Shown: in pieces, positions 55,462-63,886 of the stretch
Numbering within the stretch: the stretch's first letter is position 1
How the letters are laid out: each line of letters opens with the position of its first letter
Source of the DNA: Allgaiera indica
GTDB lineage: Bacteria; Pseudomonadota; Alphaproteobacteria; Rhodobacterales; Rhodobacteraceae
Assembly: GCF_900106675.1 (NCBI RefSeq)
Contig: NZ_FNOB01000003.1
Span: forward strand, 62,001 to 126,000
Reading direction: 5' to 3'
DNA length: 64,000 bases
Position numbers and translations under genes: made by a program
The notes under the pieces: model-generated
What the model saw: the letters and a program-made list of their open reading frames with translations, nothing else
Databases searched by the model: none
Told to the model about the DNA's origin: nothing

Positions 55462-56727
55462 TCAGGACGAGACCGCGCGCATCTTCGGCCCGCCCAGCCC
55501 CTGATGGGTGTCGATGAAGTCCAACACCAGCGGGCGGATGTTGTTGCGCCAGGACTTGCCGGCGAAAATGCCGTAATGGCCCGCGCCGGGCTCGACATGG
55601 CTGGCCTTCTTCGCCTCTGGCACCCCGGTGCACAGGCCGAGCGCCGCGATGCATTGCCCGGGCGCCGATATGTCGTCGTTCGCGCCCTCGACAGTCTTCA
55701 CCGCGACCCGGGTGATCTTGCCGATATCCACCGGCTTGCCCGCAACCGTGAATTCGTTCAGCGCGATCTCGCGGTTCTTGAAGATCCGCTCCACGGTGGA
55801 AAGATAGAATTCCGCCGTCATGTCCATCACGGCCAGATACTCGTCGTAAAAGCGGTTATGGGCATCGGATTCCGAAGCCTCGCCCTTGGCCTCGCGCACG
55901 ATCTGGTCGAAGAAGGCCTTGCCGTGGCGGTCGGCGTTCATCGAGATGAACGAGGTCAATTGCATGAGCCCGGGATAGACCGGCCGGCCGACGCCGGCGT
56001 ATTTCATCCCCACGCGCTGGATCGCCAGATGTTCCAGCTGCCCCATCGTCACCCGCCGGCCGAAATCGGTCACCTCGGTGGCCGCCGCGTCGGGGTCGAT
56101 CGGGCCGCCGATCAGGGTCAGGGTATGGGGCTGGGCCTCGGGCTCTTCCTCGGCCAGATAGGCGGTGGCGGCCAGTGTCAGCGGCGCCGGCTGGCAAACT
56201 GCGATCACGTTCAGGTCTGGGCCAAGATAACGCATAAAATCAACAAGATAGAGCGTATAATCCTCGATGTCGAACTTGCCAAGCGACACGGGGATGTCGC
56301 GGGCGTTCTTCCAGTCGGTGATATAGACCTCGTTGTCGACGATCAGGCTTTTCACGGTCGAGCGCAGCAGCGTGGCGTAATGGCCCGACATCGGCGCGAC
56401 CAGCAGGATGCGACGTTTGCACGGCTTGCGGCCGGACACCTTGAAATGGATCAGATCGCCGAACGGCTTGTCGACCAGCGTCTCGATCGAGACCAGGTGA
56501 TCGCGCCCATCTTCGCCGGTGAAGGTGCGGATGCCCCAGGCGGGCTTTGCCACCATGCGCGAGAAGGCGCGCTCGGTCACCGCGCCCCAGGCGGCGGTCA
56601 GGTTGACCATCGGGCTGGGGACCATGCCGAATATCGGATAGGCGGCCAGCGCACGGGCCGAGGCGCCCAGCCATTCGTTGGTATTTCGCGCGGTCTCCAT
56701 CAGATCGTAGGTCATCAGGTTCTTCAT
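55462..56727 (-). CDS. phaZ: Intracellular polyhydroxybutyrate depolymerase PhaZ
   Basis: PhaZ degrades native intracellular PHB granules. The 421-residue protein matches the PhaZ1 type (short lipase-box with Cys): RRILLVAPMSGHYATLLRST, VYITDWKNARDIPVSLGKFD, the nucleophile region VIAVCQPAPLTLA where Cys replaces Ser, and the late His in HVEPGAGHYGIFAGKSWR. The N-terminus (MTYDLMETARNTNEWLGASA) is conserved. It is divergent from phaC with a 111-bp gap carrying a degenerate PhaR-type site. Confidence 0.95.
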   Translation of the reverse strand: MKNLMTYDLMETARNTNEWLGASARALAAYPIFGMVPSPMVNLTAAWGAVTERAFSRMVAKPAWGIRTFTGEDGRDHLVSIETLVDKPFGDLIHFKVSGRKPCKRRILLVAPMSGHYATLLRSTVKSLIVDNEVYITDWKNARDIPVSLGKFDIEDYTLYLVDFMRYLGPDLNVIAVCQPAPLTLAATAYLAEEEPEAQPHTLTLIGGPIDPDAAATEVTDFGRRVTMGQLEHLAIQRVGMKYAGVGRPVYPGLMQLTSFISMNADRHGKAFFDQIVREAKGEASESDAHNRFYDEYLAVMDMTAEFYLSTVERIFKNREIALNEFTVAGKPVDIGKITRVAVKTVEGANDDISAPGQCIAALGLCTGVPEAKKASHVEPGAGHYGIFAGKSWRNNIRPLVLDFIDTHQGLGGPKMRAVSS

Positions 56728-56802
56728 TGCGGATCCTTTCCCAAGGCTGCTCGCCCCTTGGCGCGCGCAATCGTCGCTTTCGCCCTTTTGGCCCGCGCGA
56801 TA

Positions 56803-56813
56803 TGCTGCATTGC
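56803..56813. promoter_or_regulatory. Degenerate PhaR-type site between phaZ and phaC
   Basis: CTGC-ATT-GCGA (within ATGCTGCATTGCGAC) matches the CTGC-N3-GCAG pattern in seven of eight fixed bases. It lies in the 111-bp divergent region of phaZ and phaC. Another related GATGCAGATGCAGCATC lies just inside phaC (56850-56867). Confidence 0.4.
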
Positions 56814-56838
56814 GACACGATAGGGGGGATTAGTTAAG

Positions 56839-58632
56839 ATGACAACTGATGATGCAGATGCAGCATCCCGCCTGGATCGTCTGAATGCCAATCTTTCCAA
56901 GGTGGATGAACTGTCGCGTCGTCTGGCCGCCGTGCTCGCGCAGCAAAGGCAGATCCCCTCTGCGCTGCAGGGTCCCGGTCAGGACCTCTTCATGAAGGCC
57001 GCCGCCGCCTATATGGCCGAGATGATCCAGAACCCCTCGAAGATCATCGAACAGCAGGTCAGCTACTGGGGCAAGACCCTGAAGCATTACGCCGAGGCGC
57101 AGGAACAGCTGGTCAAGGGCAAGCTTGCCGCGCCGCCGGATCCGACCGGCCCGGACCGGCGGTTTTCCAACCCCCTGTGGGAGACCCACCCCTGGTTCAA
57201 CTTCATCAAGCAGCAATACCTGATGAATTCCGAGGCGGTCGAGAACGCGGTGCAGGCGCTTGACGATCTGGTGCCACGGGATCGCAAGCGGGTGGAATAC
57301 TTCGCGCGTCAGATCCTCGACATGATGGCGCCGACGAATTTCCTGGGCACCAACCCCGACGCGCTGGAACGCGCGGTCGAGACCGATGGCGAGTCCCTGG
57401 TGCAGGGGCTTGAGAACCTGGTCCGCGATCTCGAGGCCAACCAGGGCGATCTGCTGGTGACGCTGGCTGATCGAGAGGCCTTCAGGGTGGGCGAGAACCT
57501 GGCCACGACGCCGGGCCGCGTGGTGTTTCGCAATCGGATGCTGGAGCTGATCCAATACGCGCCCACGACCGAGAAGGTGCACAAGACCCCGCTGATCATC
57601 TTTCCGCCCTGGATCAACAAGTTCTACATCCTCGATCTGAAGCCCAAGAACAGCCTGATCAAGTGGATCGTCGATCAGGGCTATACGCTGTTCGTGGTCA
57701 GCTGGGTCAATCCCGGCACCTGCTATGCGGATGTCGGCATGGATGAATATGTGCAGGAGGGCTATCTTGCCGCCTTCGACGCGGTGAAGGAGGCCACCGG
57801 CGAGAAGAAGCTGAACGCGGTGGGTTATTGCATCGCGGGCACCACGCTGGCGCTGGTCATGGCGCTTCTGGACAAGCGGCGCAAGAATCCGGTGAAATCG
57901 GCCACCTTCTTCACCACGCTCACCGATTTCTCGGATCAGGGCGAGGTGGGGGTGTTCCTGACGGATGATTTCGTCGACGGGATCGAGCGCGAGGTCAAAG
58001 AAAACGGCATTTTGCGGTCGTTCTACATGTCGCGCACCTTTTCCTTCCTGCGCTCGAACGATCTGATCTATCAGCCGGCGATCAGAAGCTACATGATGGG
58101 CGAAGCGCCACCCGCCTTCGATCTGCTTTATTGGAACGGCGACAGCACCAACCTGCCTGCCAAGATGGCGATGGAATATCTGCGCGGCCTGTGTCAGCAA
58201 GACGCCTTCGCGCGCGATGGCTTCGATATCTGCGGCGAACGGGTGCGCATCTCGGATGTCAAGCTGCCGGTCTGCGCGGTGGCCTGCGAGACCGACCATA
58301 TCGCGGCGTGGAAATCCATCTTCAACGGCATCAAGCAGTTCGGGTCGCCCGACAAGAGCTTCATCCTGGCGCAGTCGGGCCATATCGCCGGGATCGTGAA
58401 CCCGCCCTCGAAGAACAAGTACGGCCACTACACCGGTGGCCCGCCGGCGGGCGATCCCGGCGATTGGCTGCAGGCTGCCAACTTTCACCAGGGCAGCTGG
58501 TGGCCCGCCTGGCAGGACTGGCTGAAGCCGCGCTCGGGCGCGCTGGTGAAGGCTCGCGTCCCGGGCGATTCGGGGGGCGGCATTCTCGCCCCGGCACCGG
58601 GCACATATGTCACCGCGCAGCCCGGCACCTGA
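56839..58632 (+). CDS. phaC: Class I polyhydroxyalkanoate synthase PhaC
   Basis: PhaC polymerises (R)-3-hydroxyacyl-CoA on the granule surface. The 597-residue length fits class I. The lipase-like box GYCIAGTTLAL carries the catalytic Cys331, and the other triad residues are in VACETDHIAAW (Asp) and AQSGHIAGIVNPP (His). The N-terminal PhaC domain (NPSKIIEQQVSYWGKTLKHY) and IIFPPWINKFYILDLKPKNS are typical. It is divergent from phaZ. The ATG at 56839 is 17 nt downstream of the TAG-GGGGGAT purine run. Confidence 0.96.
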   Translation: MTTDDADAASRLDRLNANLSKVDELSRRLAAVLAQQRQIPSALQGPGQDLFMKAAAAYMAEMIQNPSKIIEQQVSYWGKTLKHYAEAQEQLVKGKLAAPPDPTGPDRRFSNPLWETHPWFNFIKQQYLMNSEAVENAVQALDDLVPRDRKRVEYFARQILDMMAPTNFLGTNPDALERAVETDGESLVQGLENLVRDLEANQGDLLVTLADREAFRVGENLATTPGRVVFRNRMLELIQYAPTTEKVHKTPLIIFPPWINKFYILDLKPKNSLIKWIVDQGYTLFVVSWVNPGTCYADVGMDEYVQEGYLAAFDAVKEATGEKKLNAVGYCIAGTTLALVMALLDKRRKNPVKSATFFTTLTDFSDQGEVGVFLTDDFVDGIEREVKENGILRSFYMSRTFSFLRSNDLIYQPAIRSYMMGEAPPAFDLLYWNGDSTNLPAKMAMEYLRGLCQQDAFARDGFDICGERVRISDVKLPVCAVACETDHIAAWKSIFNGIKQFGSPDKSFILAQSGHIAGIVNPPSKNKYGHYTGGPPAGDPGDWLQAANFHQGSWWPAWQDWLKPRSGALVKARVPGDSGGGILAPAPGTYVTAQPGT

Positions 58633-58658
58633 CAAGCCCGCGTGGCGGCTTGCTTTTT
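58633..58658 (+). terminator. Terminator after phaC
   Basis: CAAGCCCGC-GTG-GCGGCTTG forms a stem with one bulged C, followed by C and TTTTT (58654-58658). It begins with the last base of the phaC stop-codon region and ends just before the PhaR sites. Confidence 0.7.
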
Positions 58659-58671
58659 GCTGCATCGCAGC
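58659..58671. promoter_or_regulatory. PhaR-type operator 1 before phaP
   Basis: GCTGC-ATC-GCAGC is a perfect inverted repeat containing CTGC-N3-GCAG, the PhaR binding pattern reported for Rhodobacter and Paracoccus. It lies 26 bp upstream of the stronger site at 58685. Confidence 0.65.
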
Positions 58672-58679
58672 GAAATGAC

Positions 58680-58708
58680 TTGAAATGCTGCAGTGCAGCA
58701 TGTATATA
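58680..58708 (+). promoter_or_regulatory. phaP promoter with PhaR operator in the spacer
   Basis: TTGAAA (-35, 58680-58685), a 17-nt spacer and TATATA (-10, 58703-58708) form a good promoter. The spacer is ATGCTGCAGTGCAGCAT (58685-58701), an inverted repeat with CTGC-AGT-GCAG. A bound PhaR would block RNA polymerase directly. Confidence 0.75.
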
Positions 58709-58800
58709 CTTGTGCAGGACGAAACGCGGACCGCAGTACACCGCAGTACCTGGCCCGAACGGGCCGCCCGCGACAGGATCGAGACACAGGAGTTTCCCCG

Positions 58801-59253
58801 ATGGTTGCCAAGACCCAAGACTACACCAAGGTCATGCAGGACATGATGCAGGCCTTCCCGATCGACACCTCGGCGTTCCAGGACGCCTTCAAGTCGACCG
58901 CCACCTTTGGCGAGAAGATCGCCAAGGTCACGCTCGACGCCGCCGAGAAATCGGCCGAGATCTCGAACAAGTGGACCAAGGACACCCTGGCCAAGTTCGG
59001 TGAGGTGGCGAAGGCCAAGACCGAGCCGACCGACTATACCAAGTCGATGACCGAGTTCGCCTCGGCCTCGGCCGAGATGGCCGCCGAGAACCTGGCCGCC
59101 TTTGCCGAAGTGGCGAAGAAGGTGCAGATGGAGACGGTCGAGCTGATGCTTGCCGCCGGCAAGGACATGCAGGAAGACGCGACCGCCGCGGTCAAGAAGG
59201 CGACTTCGGACGTGACCGCCGCGGCCAAGAAAGCCAGTGCCGCGGCGAAGTGA
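58801..59253 (+). CDS. phaP: Phasin PhaP
   Basis: PhaP coats PHB granules and controls their number and size. The 150-residue protein is strongly amphipathic and helical (FGEKIAKVTLDAAEKSAEIS, ASASAEMAAENLAAFAEVAK) and ends in an Ala/Lys-rich tail (AAKKASAAAK), as in phasin_2 proteins. ATG 58801 follows GGAGTTTCCCCG. It has its own promoter overlapping PhaR sites and is followed by a terminator, so it can be expressed at high levels independent of phaC. Confidence 0.93.
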   Translation: MVAKTQDYTKVMQDMMQAFPIDTSAFQDAFKSTATFGEKIAKVTLDAAEKSAEISNKWTKDTLAKFGEVAKAKTEPTDYTKSMTEFASASAEMAAENLAAFAEVAKKVQMETVELMLAAGKDMQEDATAAVKKATSDVTAAAKKASAAAK

Positions 59254-59321
59254 CCGCCGACATTCGCGCACGCGGATCGCGCCCACGCCGGAACCTCCTC
59301 CCGCCGGCGGGCGACGCGGAT

Positions 59322-59354
59322 GGGCGGGCCCTTGTTGGTCCGCCCTTTCCTTTT
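59322..59354 (+). terminator. Terminator after phaP
   Basis: GGGCGGGCC-CTTGTT-GGTCCGCCC is a 9-bp stem with one G-T pair, followed by TTTCCTTTT. A good rho-independent terminator between phaP and phaR. Confidence 0.8.
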
Positions 59355-59390
59355 ATGCTGCACTGCCCTAATCTTTGCTGTCAGTGCAAA
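59355..59390. promoter_or_regulatory. Degenerate PhaR-type sites before phaR
   Basis: ATGCTGCACTGCCC (59355-59368, CTGC-N3-GCCC) and TTTGC-N7-GCAAA (59374-59390) lie 20-55 bp before the phaR ATG. They suggest autoregulation by PhaR through weaker sites than the phaP operator. Confidence 0.45.
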
Positions 59391-59410
59391 AATTCCGGGA
59401 GGGGGATGCG

Positions 59411-59971
59411 ATGGCCGAGGGCGACAAGCCGCTTCTGATCAAGCGCTATGCAAGCCGGCGTCTCTACAATACCGAGACCAGCGATTACGTCACCCTGGAC
59501 GACATCGCCAAATTCATCCGCGCCGGGCGCGAGGTGCAGATCGTCGATCTGAAATCCGGCGACGACCTGACCCGGCAGTACCTTCTGCAGATCATCGCCG
59601 AGCACGAAAGCAAGGGTGAAAGCGTGCTGCCGATCACCGTGCTGAACGATCTGGTGCGCAGCTACACCACGAATGCGCAAAGCGTGGTGCCGCAATTCCT
59701 GGCGGCCTCGTTCGAGATGCTGCGCGAGGGTCAGTCGAAGATGATGGAAAATTTCGGCGCCATGCCCAACCCGATGGCGGGCGTGCCCGGCTTCGAGGCG
59801 ATGCAGCGCCAGCAGGAGGCGTTCCTGAAATCCATGATGGGCGGCTGGACCGGGGGCACGACGGGTCCCGCGCCGGACGATGCCGCGGACGGGGACGACG
59901 ACAAGGACGCCGAGCTGAAGAAGATCAAGCAGCAATTGGCAGAGCTGCAGTCGAAACTGTCGAAGATGTAG
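59411..59971 (+). CDS. phaR: Polyhydroxyalkanoate synthesis repressor PhaR
   Basis: PhaR binds DNA and nascent PHB and represses phaP and itself. The 186-residue protein begins with the PHB accumulation DNA-binding domain (IKRYASRRLYNTETSDYVTL), followed by PHB-binding regions (QYLLQIIAEHESKGESVLPI; MLREGQSKMMENFG) and a charged coiled-coil tail (DAELKKIKQQLAELQSKLS). ATG 59411 was chosen to give the family N-terminus, preceded by GGGAGGGGG. Four CTGC-N3-type sites around phaC, phaP and phaR are its probable targets. Confidence 0.95.
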   Translation: MAEGDKPLLIKRYASRRLYNTETSDYVTLDDIAKFIRAGREVQIVDLKSGDDLTRQYLLQIIAEHESKGESVLPITVLNDLVRSYTTNAQSVVPQFLAASFEMLREGQSKMMENFGAMPNPMAGVPGFEAMQRQQEAFLKSMMGGWTGGTTGPAPDDAADGDDDKDAELKKIKQQLAELQSKLSKM

Positions 59972-60001
59972 TCCCGCGGGCCCCGGGCTTCGCCTTGCGC
60001 C

Positions 60002-60031
60002 GGGTGCGCGCCCGCGATGTGGCGCGCACCC
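60002..60031. terminator. Bidirectional hairpin between phaR and transaminase
   Basis: GGGTGCGCGCC-CGCGATGT-GGCGCGCACCC is a perfect 11-bp stem between the convergent phaR and transaminase genes. It lacks a T tract but is very stable, consistent with termination from both sides. Confidence 0.65.
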
Positions 60032-60042
60032 GTAAAGCGGCC

Positions 60043-61410
60043 TCAGGCGACCTCTGCGAAGACCTTCTTCAGCGCCTTTTCCAGCTTGTCGAACATCTCG
60101 TCCATCTGCGCCGGCGTCATGATGAACGGCGGGCATAGCACCACCGCCTGACCCAGCGGGCGGCAGATCAGCCCCATGTCGGTGCAGGTGTTGGCGATGC
60201 GTTCCGAGACCGAGAGCGACCCGTCGAATGGCGTCTTCGTCGCTTTGTCCTGCACCGCTTCCAGCGCGCCCATCAGCCCCTTGCCGCGCCATTCGCCGAT
60301 ATTGGCGTTCTCGGCCAGCCGGGCCATGCCTTCCTCGAACAGCGGCGTCAGGGTGCGGACGTTCTCGGCCAGGCCCTCGCTCATGATCACGTCGATCGCC
60401 TTCAGCGCCACCGCGCAGCCCACCGGATGGCCCGAGGCGGTGAAGCCATGCGGGAATTCCTCGATCGCTTCGGCGGCGGCCTGCACGCGGTCGGCCAGGT
60501 CCGGGCCCAGGATCACCGCGCCCATCGGGAAATAGCCCGCGGTCAGGTTCTTCGACGAGATGATCGCGTCGGGGGTGAAGTCATAGGTCTCGCAGCCCCA
60601 GGTGTTGCCGGTGCGGCCGAAGCCGGTGATCACCTCATCCGCGATCAGCGGGATGTTGTAGCGCTTCAGCACCTTTTGCACGGCCTGGAAATAGCCCTTC
60701 GATGGCGGGATCGCCCCGCCCGCGCCCATCACCGGTTCCGCGAAGAACCCGGCGATCGTGTCGGGGCCTTCCTTGATGATGGTGGCCTCCAGTTCCTTCG
60801 CCATGCGTTCGGTGAACTGTTCCTCGGTCTCGCCGTCCTGGCCGAAGCGCCAGTAATGCGGGCAGCCGACGTGGATGAAGCCCGGCAGCGGCAGGCCGAA
60901 GACCGAATTGTAGGGCTTGCCGGTCATCGAGGCCGAGACCGCCGTGACGCCGTGGTAGGAATTCACCCGGGTGATGATCTTGCGCCGCTGCGGGTTGCCC
61001 TCGGCGGCGCCGAGGAACCACAGGATCTTGACCATCGTGTCGTTCGCCTCGGAGCCCGAGTTGGTGTAGAACACGCGGCCCTTCTCGAAGGGCGAGACCT
61101 CGACCAGCTTCTGGCTTAGCAGCACGGTCTGGTCCGACATCCGGCCGAAGAAGGCGTGGTAGCCGGGGAAGCGATCGTATTGGGCCTTGGCGGCTTCTGC
61201 CAGGCCCGGATGGTCGAAACCCGCGACCATGTTCCACAGGCCGGAATTGGCATCGAGATATTCGCGCCCGTGGACGTCGTAGACATAGGGGCCCTTGCCA
61301 TGGGTCACCACGACGGCACCGCGTTCGTGGACCGAAGGCAGATCGGTGAAGCCGTAAAGCGAAAAGCTGTCGGCGCGCGATTCCCAGGAATTGGGCGAAT
61401 CGTCCCGCAT
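60043..61410 (-). CDS. Class III aminotransferase (omega-transaminase type)
   Basis: A 455-residue fold-type I PLP enzyme. The internal aldimine lysine is in DAIISSKNLTAGYFPMG; ADEVITGFGRTGNTWGC carries the PLP Asp; FYTNSGSEANDTMVKIL binds phosphate; and GFTASGHPVGCAVALKAI is conserved. The sequence is very close in my memory to the S-selective omega-transaminase of Paracoccus denitrificans, which uses amines or beta-alanine with pyruvate. Natural substrate is unknown. ATG 61410 has GGACAGG upstream. It is divergent from a LysR gene, which likely regulates it. Confidence 0.9.
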   Translation of the reverse strand: MRDDSPNSWESRADSFSLYGFTDLPSVHERGAVVVTHGKGPYVYDVHGREYLDANSGLWNMVAGFDHPGLAEAAKAQYDRFPGYHAFFGRMSDQTVLLSQKLVEVSPFEKGRVFYTNSGSEANDTMVKILWFLGAAEGNPQRRKIITRVNSYHGVTAVSASMTGKPYNSVFGLPLPGFIHVGCPHYWRFGQDGETEEQFTERMAKELEATIIKEGPDTIAGFFAEPVMGAGGAIPPSKGYFQAVQKVLKRYNIPLIADEVITGFGRTGNTWGCETYDFTPDAIISSKNLTAGYFPMGAVILGPDLADRVQAAAEAIEEFPHGFTASGHPVGCAVALKAIDVIMSEGLAENVRTLTPLFEEGMARLAENANIGEWRGKGLMGALEAVQDKATKTPFDGSLSVSERIANTCTDMGLICRPLGQAVVLCPPFIMTPAQMDEMFDKLEKALKKVFAEVA

Positions 61411-61628
61411 GATCCTGTCCTTTCCAAACTGACACTGGCGCCACGCTATCCGGGCGTCGCGGCGGGCGCAATCTGCCCGGGGCGCCAGCACGTCAGCGCG
61501 CCGGGCGCGCAGCTTGCCCTGCCCGCCACGGCGGCCTGTGCGGGAGGCCGGGTCGTGCCGCCCAGCCGATTGTGCGGGGGGGGGCATCCGGGCTAGCCTG
61601 CGCCCCGAAACGACGCAAGGAGCCCCAG

Positions 61629-62594
61629 ATGGCCGAGACGCAGGGGCGGCTGACGCTTTGGGGGATCGAGGTTTTCCTGGTCACCGCCGACGAGGGCACG
61701 GTATCGGCCGCGGCCAAGCGGCTGGGGGTGTCGGTCTCGGGGATCAGTCAGCAGCTTGCCGCGCTCGAGGCGGCGCTGGGCGCCGAGCTTTTCGACCGCT
61801 CGGCGCGGCCGTTGCGCCTGACCCCGGCAGGAGAGATGTTCTGCCGCCGCGCCCGGGTGATCGCCAACGAGGCGGCCGAGGCGCGGTCCGAACTGGCGCT
61901 GGGCGATCTGTCGGGATTGACCCGTTTTCGGCTTGGGATGATCGAGGATTTCGATTCCGACGTCACCCCACGGCTTCTTGCTGCGATGGCGCAAGAGCTG
62001 AAGGGCTGCCAGTTCCTGCTGGAGACCGGGCCCAGCCACCGCTTGCTCGACCAGCTCGACATCCGCGCGCTCGACATGGTGGTCTGCGCCGAGACCGGCC
62101 CAGCCGCCGCCTGGATGGAGGTACACCCCCTGCTGTCCGAACCCTTTGTCGTTGCCGCACCGCGCGACGCGGTGGACCCGGGTGGAGATGTGCTGGCGCA
62201 GTTGAAGGCACTGCCGCTGATCGCCTATTCCGCCCGCCATGCCATGGGCCGCCAGATCGCCGCGCATCTGGCGCATGAAGAGATGCGCCCCGCCCATCGG
62301 TTCGAACTGGACAGCTATCATGCGATCATGGCGATGGTGTCCGAAGGGCTGGGCTGGACCATTCTGACACCGCTGGGCTACCTGCATGCGGCACGCTTCC
62401 GCGACCGCGCGGATGTGTTGCCGCTGCCCTTCGCGCCGATGTCGCGGCGGATTTCGCTGAGCGCCCGCCGCGGTGTGCTGCGCGACATGCCCGGCGAGGT
62501 GGCCGACCGGCTGCGCGGTCTGCTGCAGGAAATGGTCGTGACCCCCGCATTGCGCCGCCTGCCCTGGCTGGAGGGCGAATTGCAGGTGCTGTGA
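61629..62594 (+). CDS. LysR-family transcriptional regulator
   Basis: A 321-residue LTTR with an N-terminal winged HTH (GIEVFLVTADEGTVSAAAKR, SGISQQLAALEAALGAELFD) and a C-terminal two-lobed ligand-binding domain (RFRLGMIEDFDSDVTPRLLA). LTTRs usually regulate the divergent gene, here the omega-transaminase, across the 218-bp gap; I found no clean T-N11-A box in it. The recognition helix region VSVSGISQQLAALE is typical. The inducer is unknown. Confidence 0.9.
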   Translation: MAETQGRLTLWGIEVFLVTADEGTVSAAAKRLGVSVSGISQQLAALEAALGAELFDRSARPLRLTPAGEMFCRRARVIANEAAEARSELALGDLSGLTRFRLGMIEDFDSDVTPRLLAAMAQELKGCQFLLETGPSHRLLDQLDIRALDMVVCAETGPAAAWMEVHPLLSEPFVVAAPRDAVDPGGDVLAQLKALPLIAYSARHAMGRQIAAHLAHEEMRPAHRFELDSYHAIMAMVSEGLGWTILTPLGYLHAARFRDRADVLPLPFAPMSRRISLSARRGVLRDMPGEVADRLRGLLQEMVVTPALRRLPWLEGELQVL

Positions 62595-62608
62595 CGGCTG
62601 TCGCCGCG

Positions 62609-63802
62609 TCAGGTGCCGTAGGCGCGCGCTTCGGTCTTCACCGCCTGCGCCGCGCCGATCAGCGCGTTGGCGATGAAATCGAGATCGGGCCGCGTCAGCC
62701 GTGCGGGCAGGCGCACGTCGCAGGCGCGCATCAGCATCGCACGGGTCTGCGGCAGATCCGGCATCTGGCCCAGGAATTCCCAGTTCCAGAAGGCGCGGGC
62801 GTTGTCCTCGCTCAGCCCGAAGACCTGCACAGAGACCCCGCGCGCCTTGGCCGCCGACTGGAAGGCGCGGGCCTCGTCGTCATGGCCAAAGCCGACCAGG
62901 TTGAACTGGATCGAATCCGGCGCGCGGGTTTCGGGCGCCAGCGCCGGCGGCACCGACAGCCAGGGCGAGGCGTTCAGAAGATCCGCGACGTAATCGTGAT
63001 TGGCCCGCCCGTCGCGCACCCGCCGCGCCACCTCGGGCAGTTGCGCGCGCACCAGCACCGCCGAGAGGTTGTTCATCCGCATGTTGTAGAGCGGCAGCTT
63101 GTTTTGCCAGTGATGGAAGGAATTCTGCATCCCCGGATGCTTCCTCCAGTTGTGTTCATAGGCGCCCGACATGATGATCGCCCGCGCCGCGATCTCGGGG
63201 TCGTCGGTCACCAGGATGCCGCCCTCGCCGGAATTCACCAGCTTGTAGGATTGAAAGCTGAAGCAGCCCACGCGTCCCAGGGTGCCGATCTTCTTGCCAT
63301 GCCAGAGCGTCCCCAGCGAATGCGCCGCATCCTCGATCACCGGCACGCCGCGCGCCCGGGCCAGGTCCAGGATCGCATCCATGTCCGAGGTATGGCCGCG
63401 CATGTGGCTGATCAGGACGGCGGCGATCGTGTCGTCCAGCCTGGCCTCGAAATCGGCCAGATCGAGGCGGAAATTCGCGCCGACCTCGGCCAGCACCGGC
63501 ACGCAACCGGCATGGACCACGGCCGAAGGCACCGCGGCGAAGGTGAAGGCCGGGATCAGGACGCGCGCCCCCGCCGGCAGGTCCAGCGCCCTGAGCGACA
63601 GGAACAACGCCGCCGAGCACGACGACACCGCCAGCGCATAGCGCGTGCCCATCATCTCCGCGAATTCGGCCTCTAGCAGGGAAACCGGCGCGTTTTCAGA
63701 GGTGTAGCGAAACAGATCGCCCGTGCTCAGCAGACGCTCGATCTCGGCCCGGGCGGCCTCGGGGATCGGTTCGGCATCATAGACGTTGGGCGGTGGGGTC
63801 AT
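62609..63802 (-). CDS. DegT/DnrJ/EryC1/StrS aminotransferase family protein
   Basis: A 397-residue PLP protein: SSCSAALFLSLRALDLPAGA, DAAHSLGTLWHGKKIG, and the PLP lysine in GCFSFQSYKLVNSGEGG. Family members transaminate keto-sugars for cell-surface or antibiotic sugars, or 3-keto aminoshikimate-like substrates. Here no sugar-biosynthesis neighbours are visible in the window, and the gene upstream on the same strand is cut off, so the substrate is open. It converges with the LysR gene (14-bp gap). Confidence 0.88.
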   Translation of the reverse strand: MTPPPNVYDAEPIPEAARAEIERLLSTGDLFRYTSENAPVSLLEAEFAEMMGTRYALAVSSCSAALFLSLRALDLPAGARVLIPAFTFAAVPSAVVHAGCVPVLAEVGANFRLDLADFEARLDDTIAAVLISHMRGHTSDMDAILDLARARGVPVIEDAAHSLGTLWHGKKIGTLGRVGCFSFQSYKLVNSGEGGILVTDDPEIAARAIIMSGAYEHNWRKHPGMQNSFHHWQNKLPLYNMRMNNLSAVLVRAQLPEVARRVRDGRANHDYVADLLNASPWLSVPPALAPETRAPDSIQFNLVGFGHDDEARAFQSAAKARGVSVQVFGLSEDNARAFWNWEFLGQMPDLPQTRAMLMRACDVRLPARLTRPDLDFIANALIGAAQAVKTEARAYGT

Positions 63803-63886
63803 GTTTCACCTTTTCTGAAAGTAGATTTCAGGAATATGGTAAGTTGGTAACAGTGAAGTGGCGAGTAAATTCTTGCGCGCCGGCGA

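Noticed and set aside
56830-59286. 818-codon minus-strand ORF opposite phaC and phaP
   Set aside because: Composition is typical of antisense shadows and the plus-strand genes are unambiguous.
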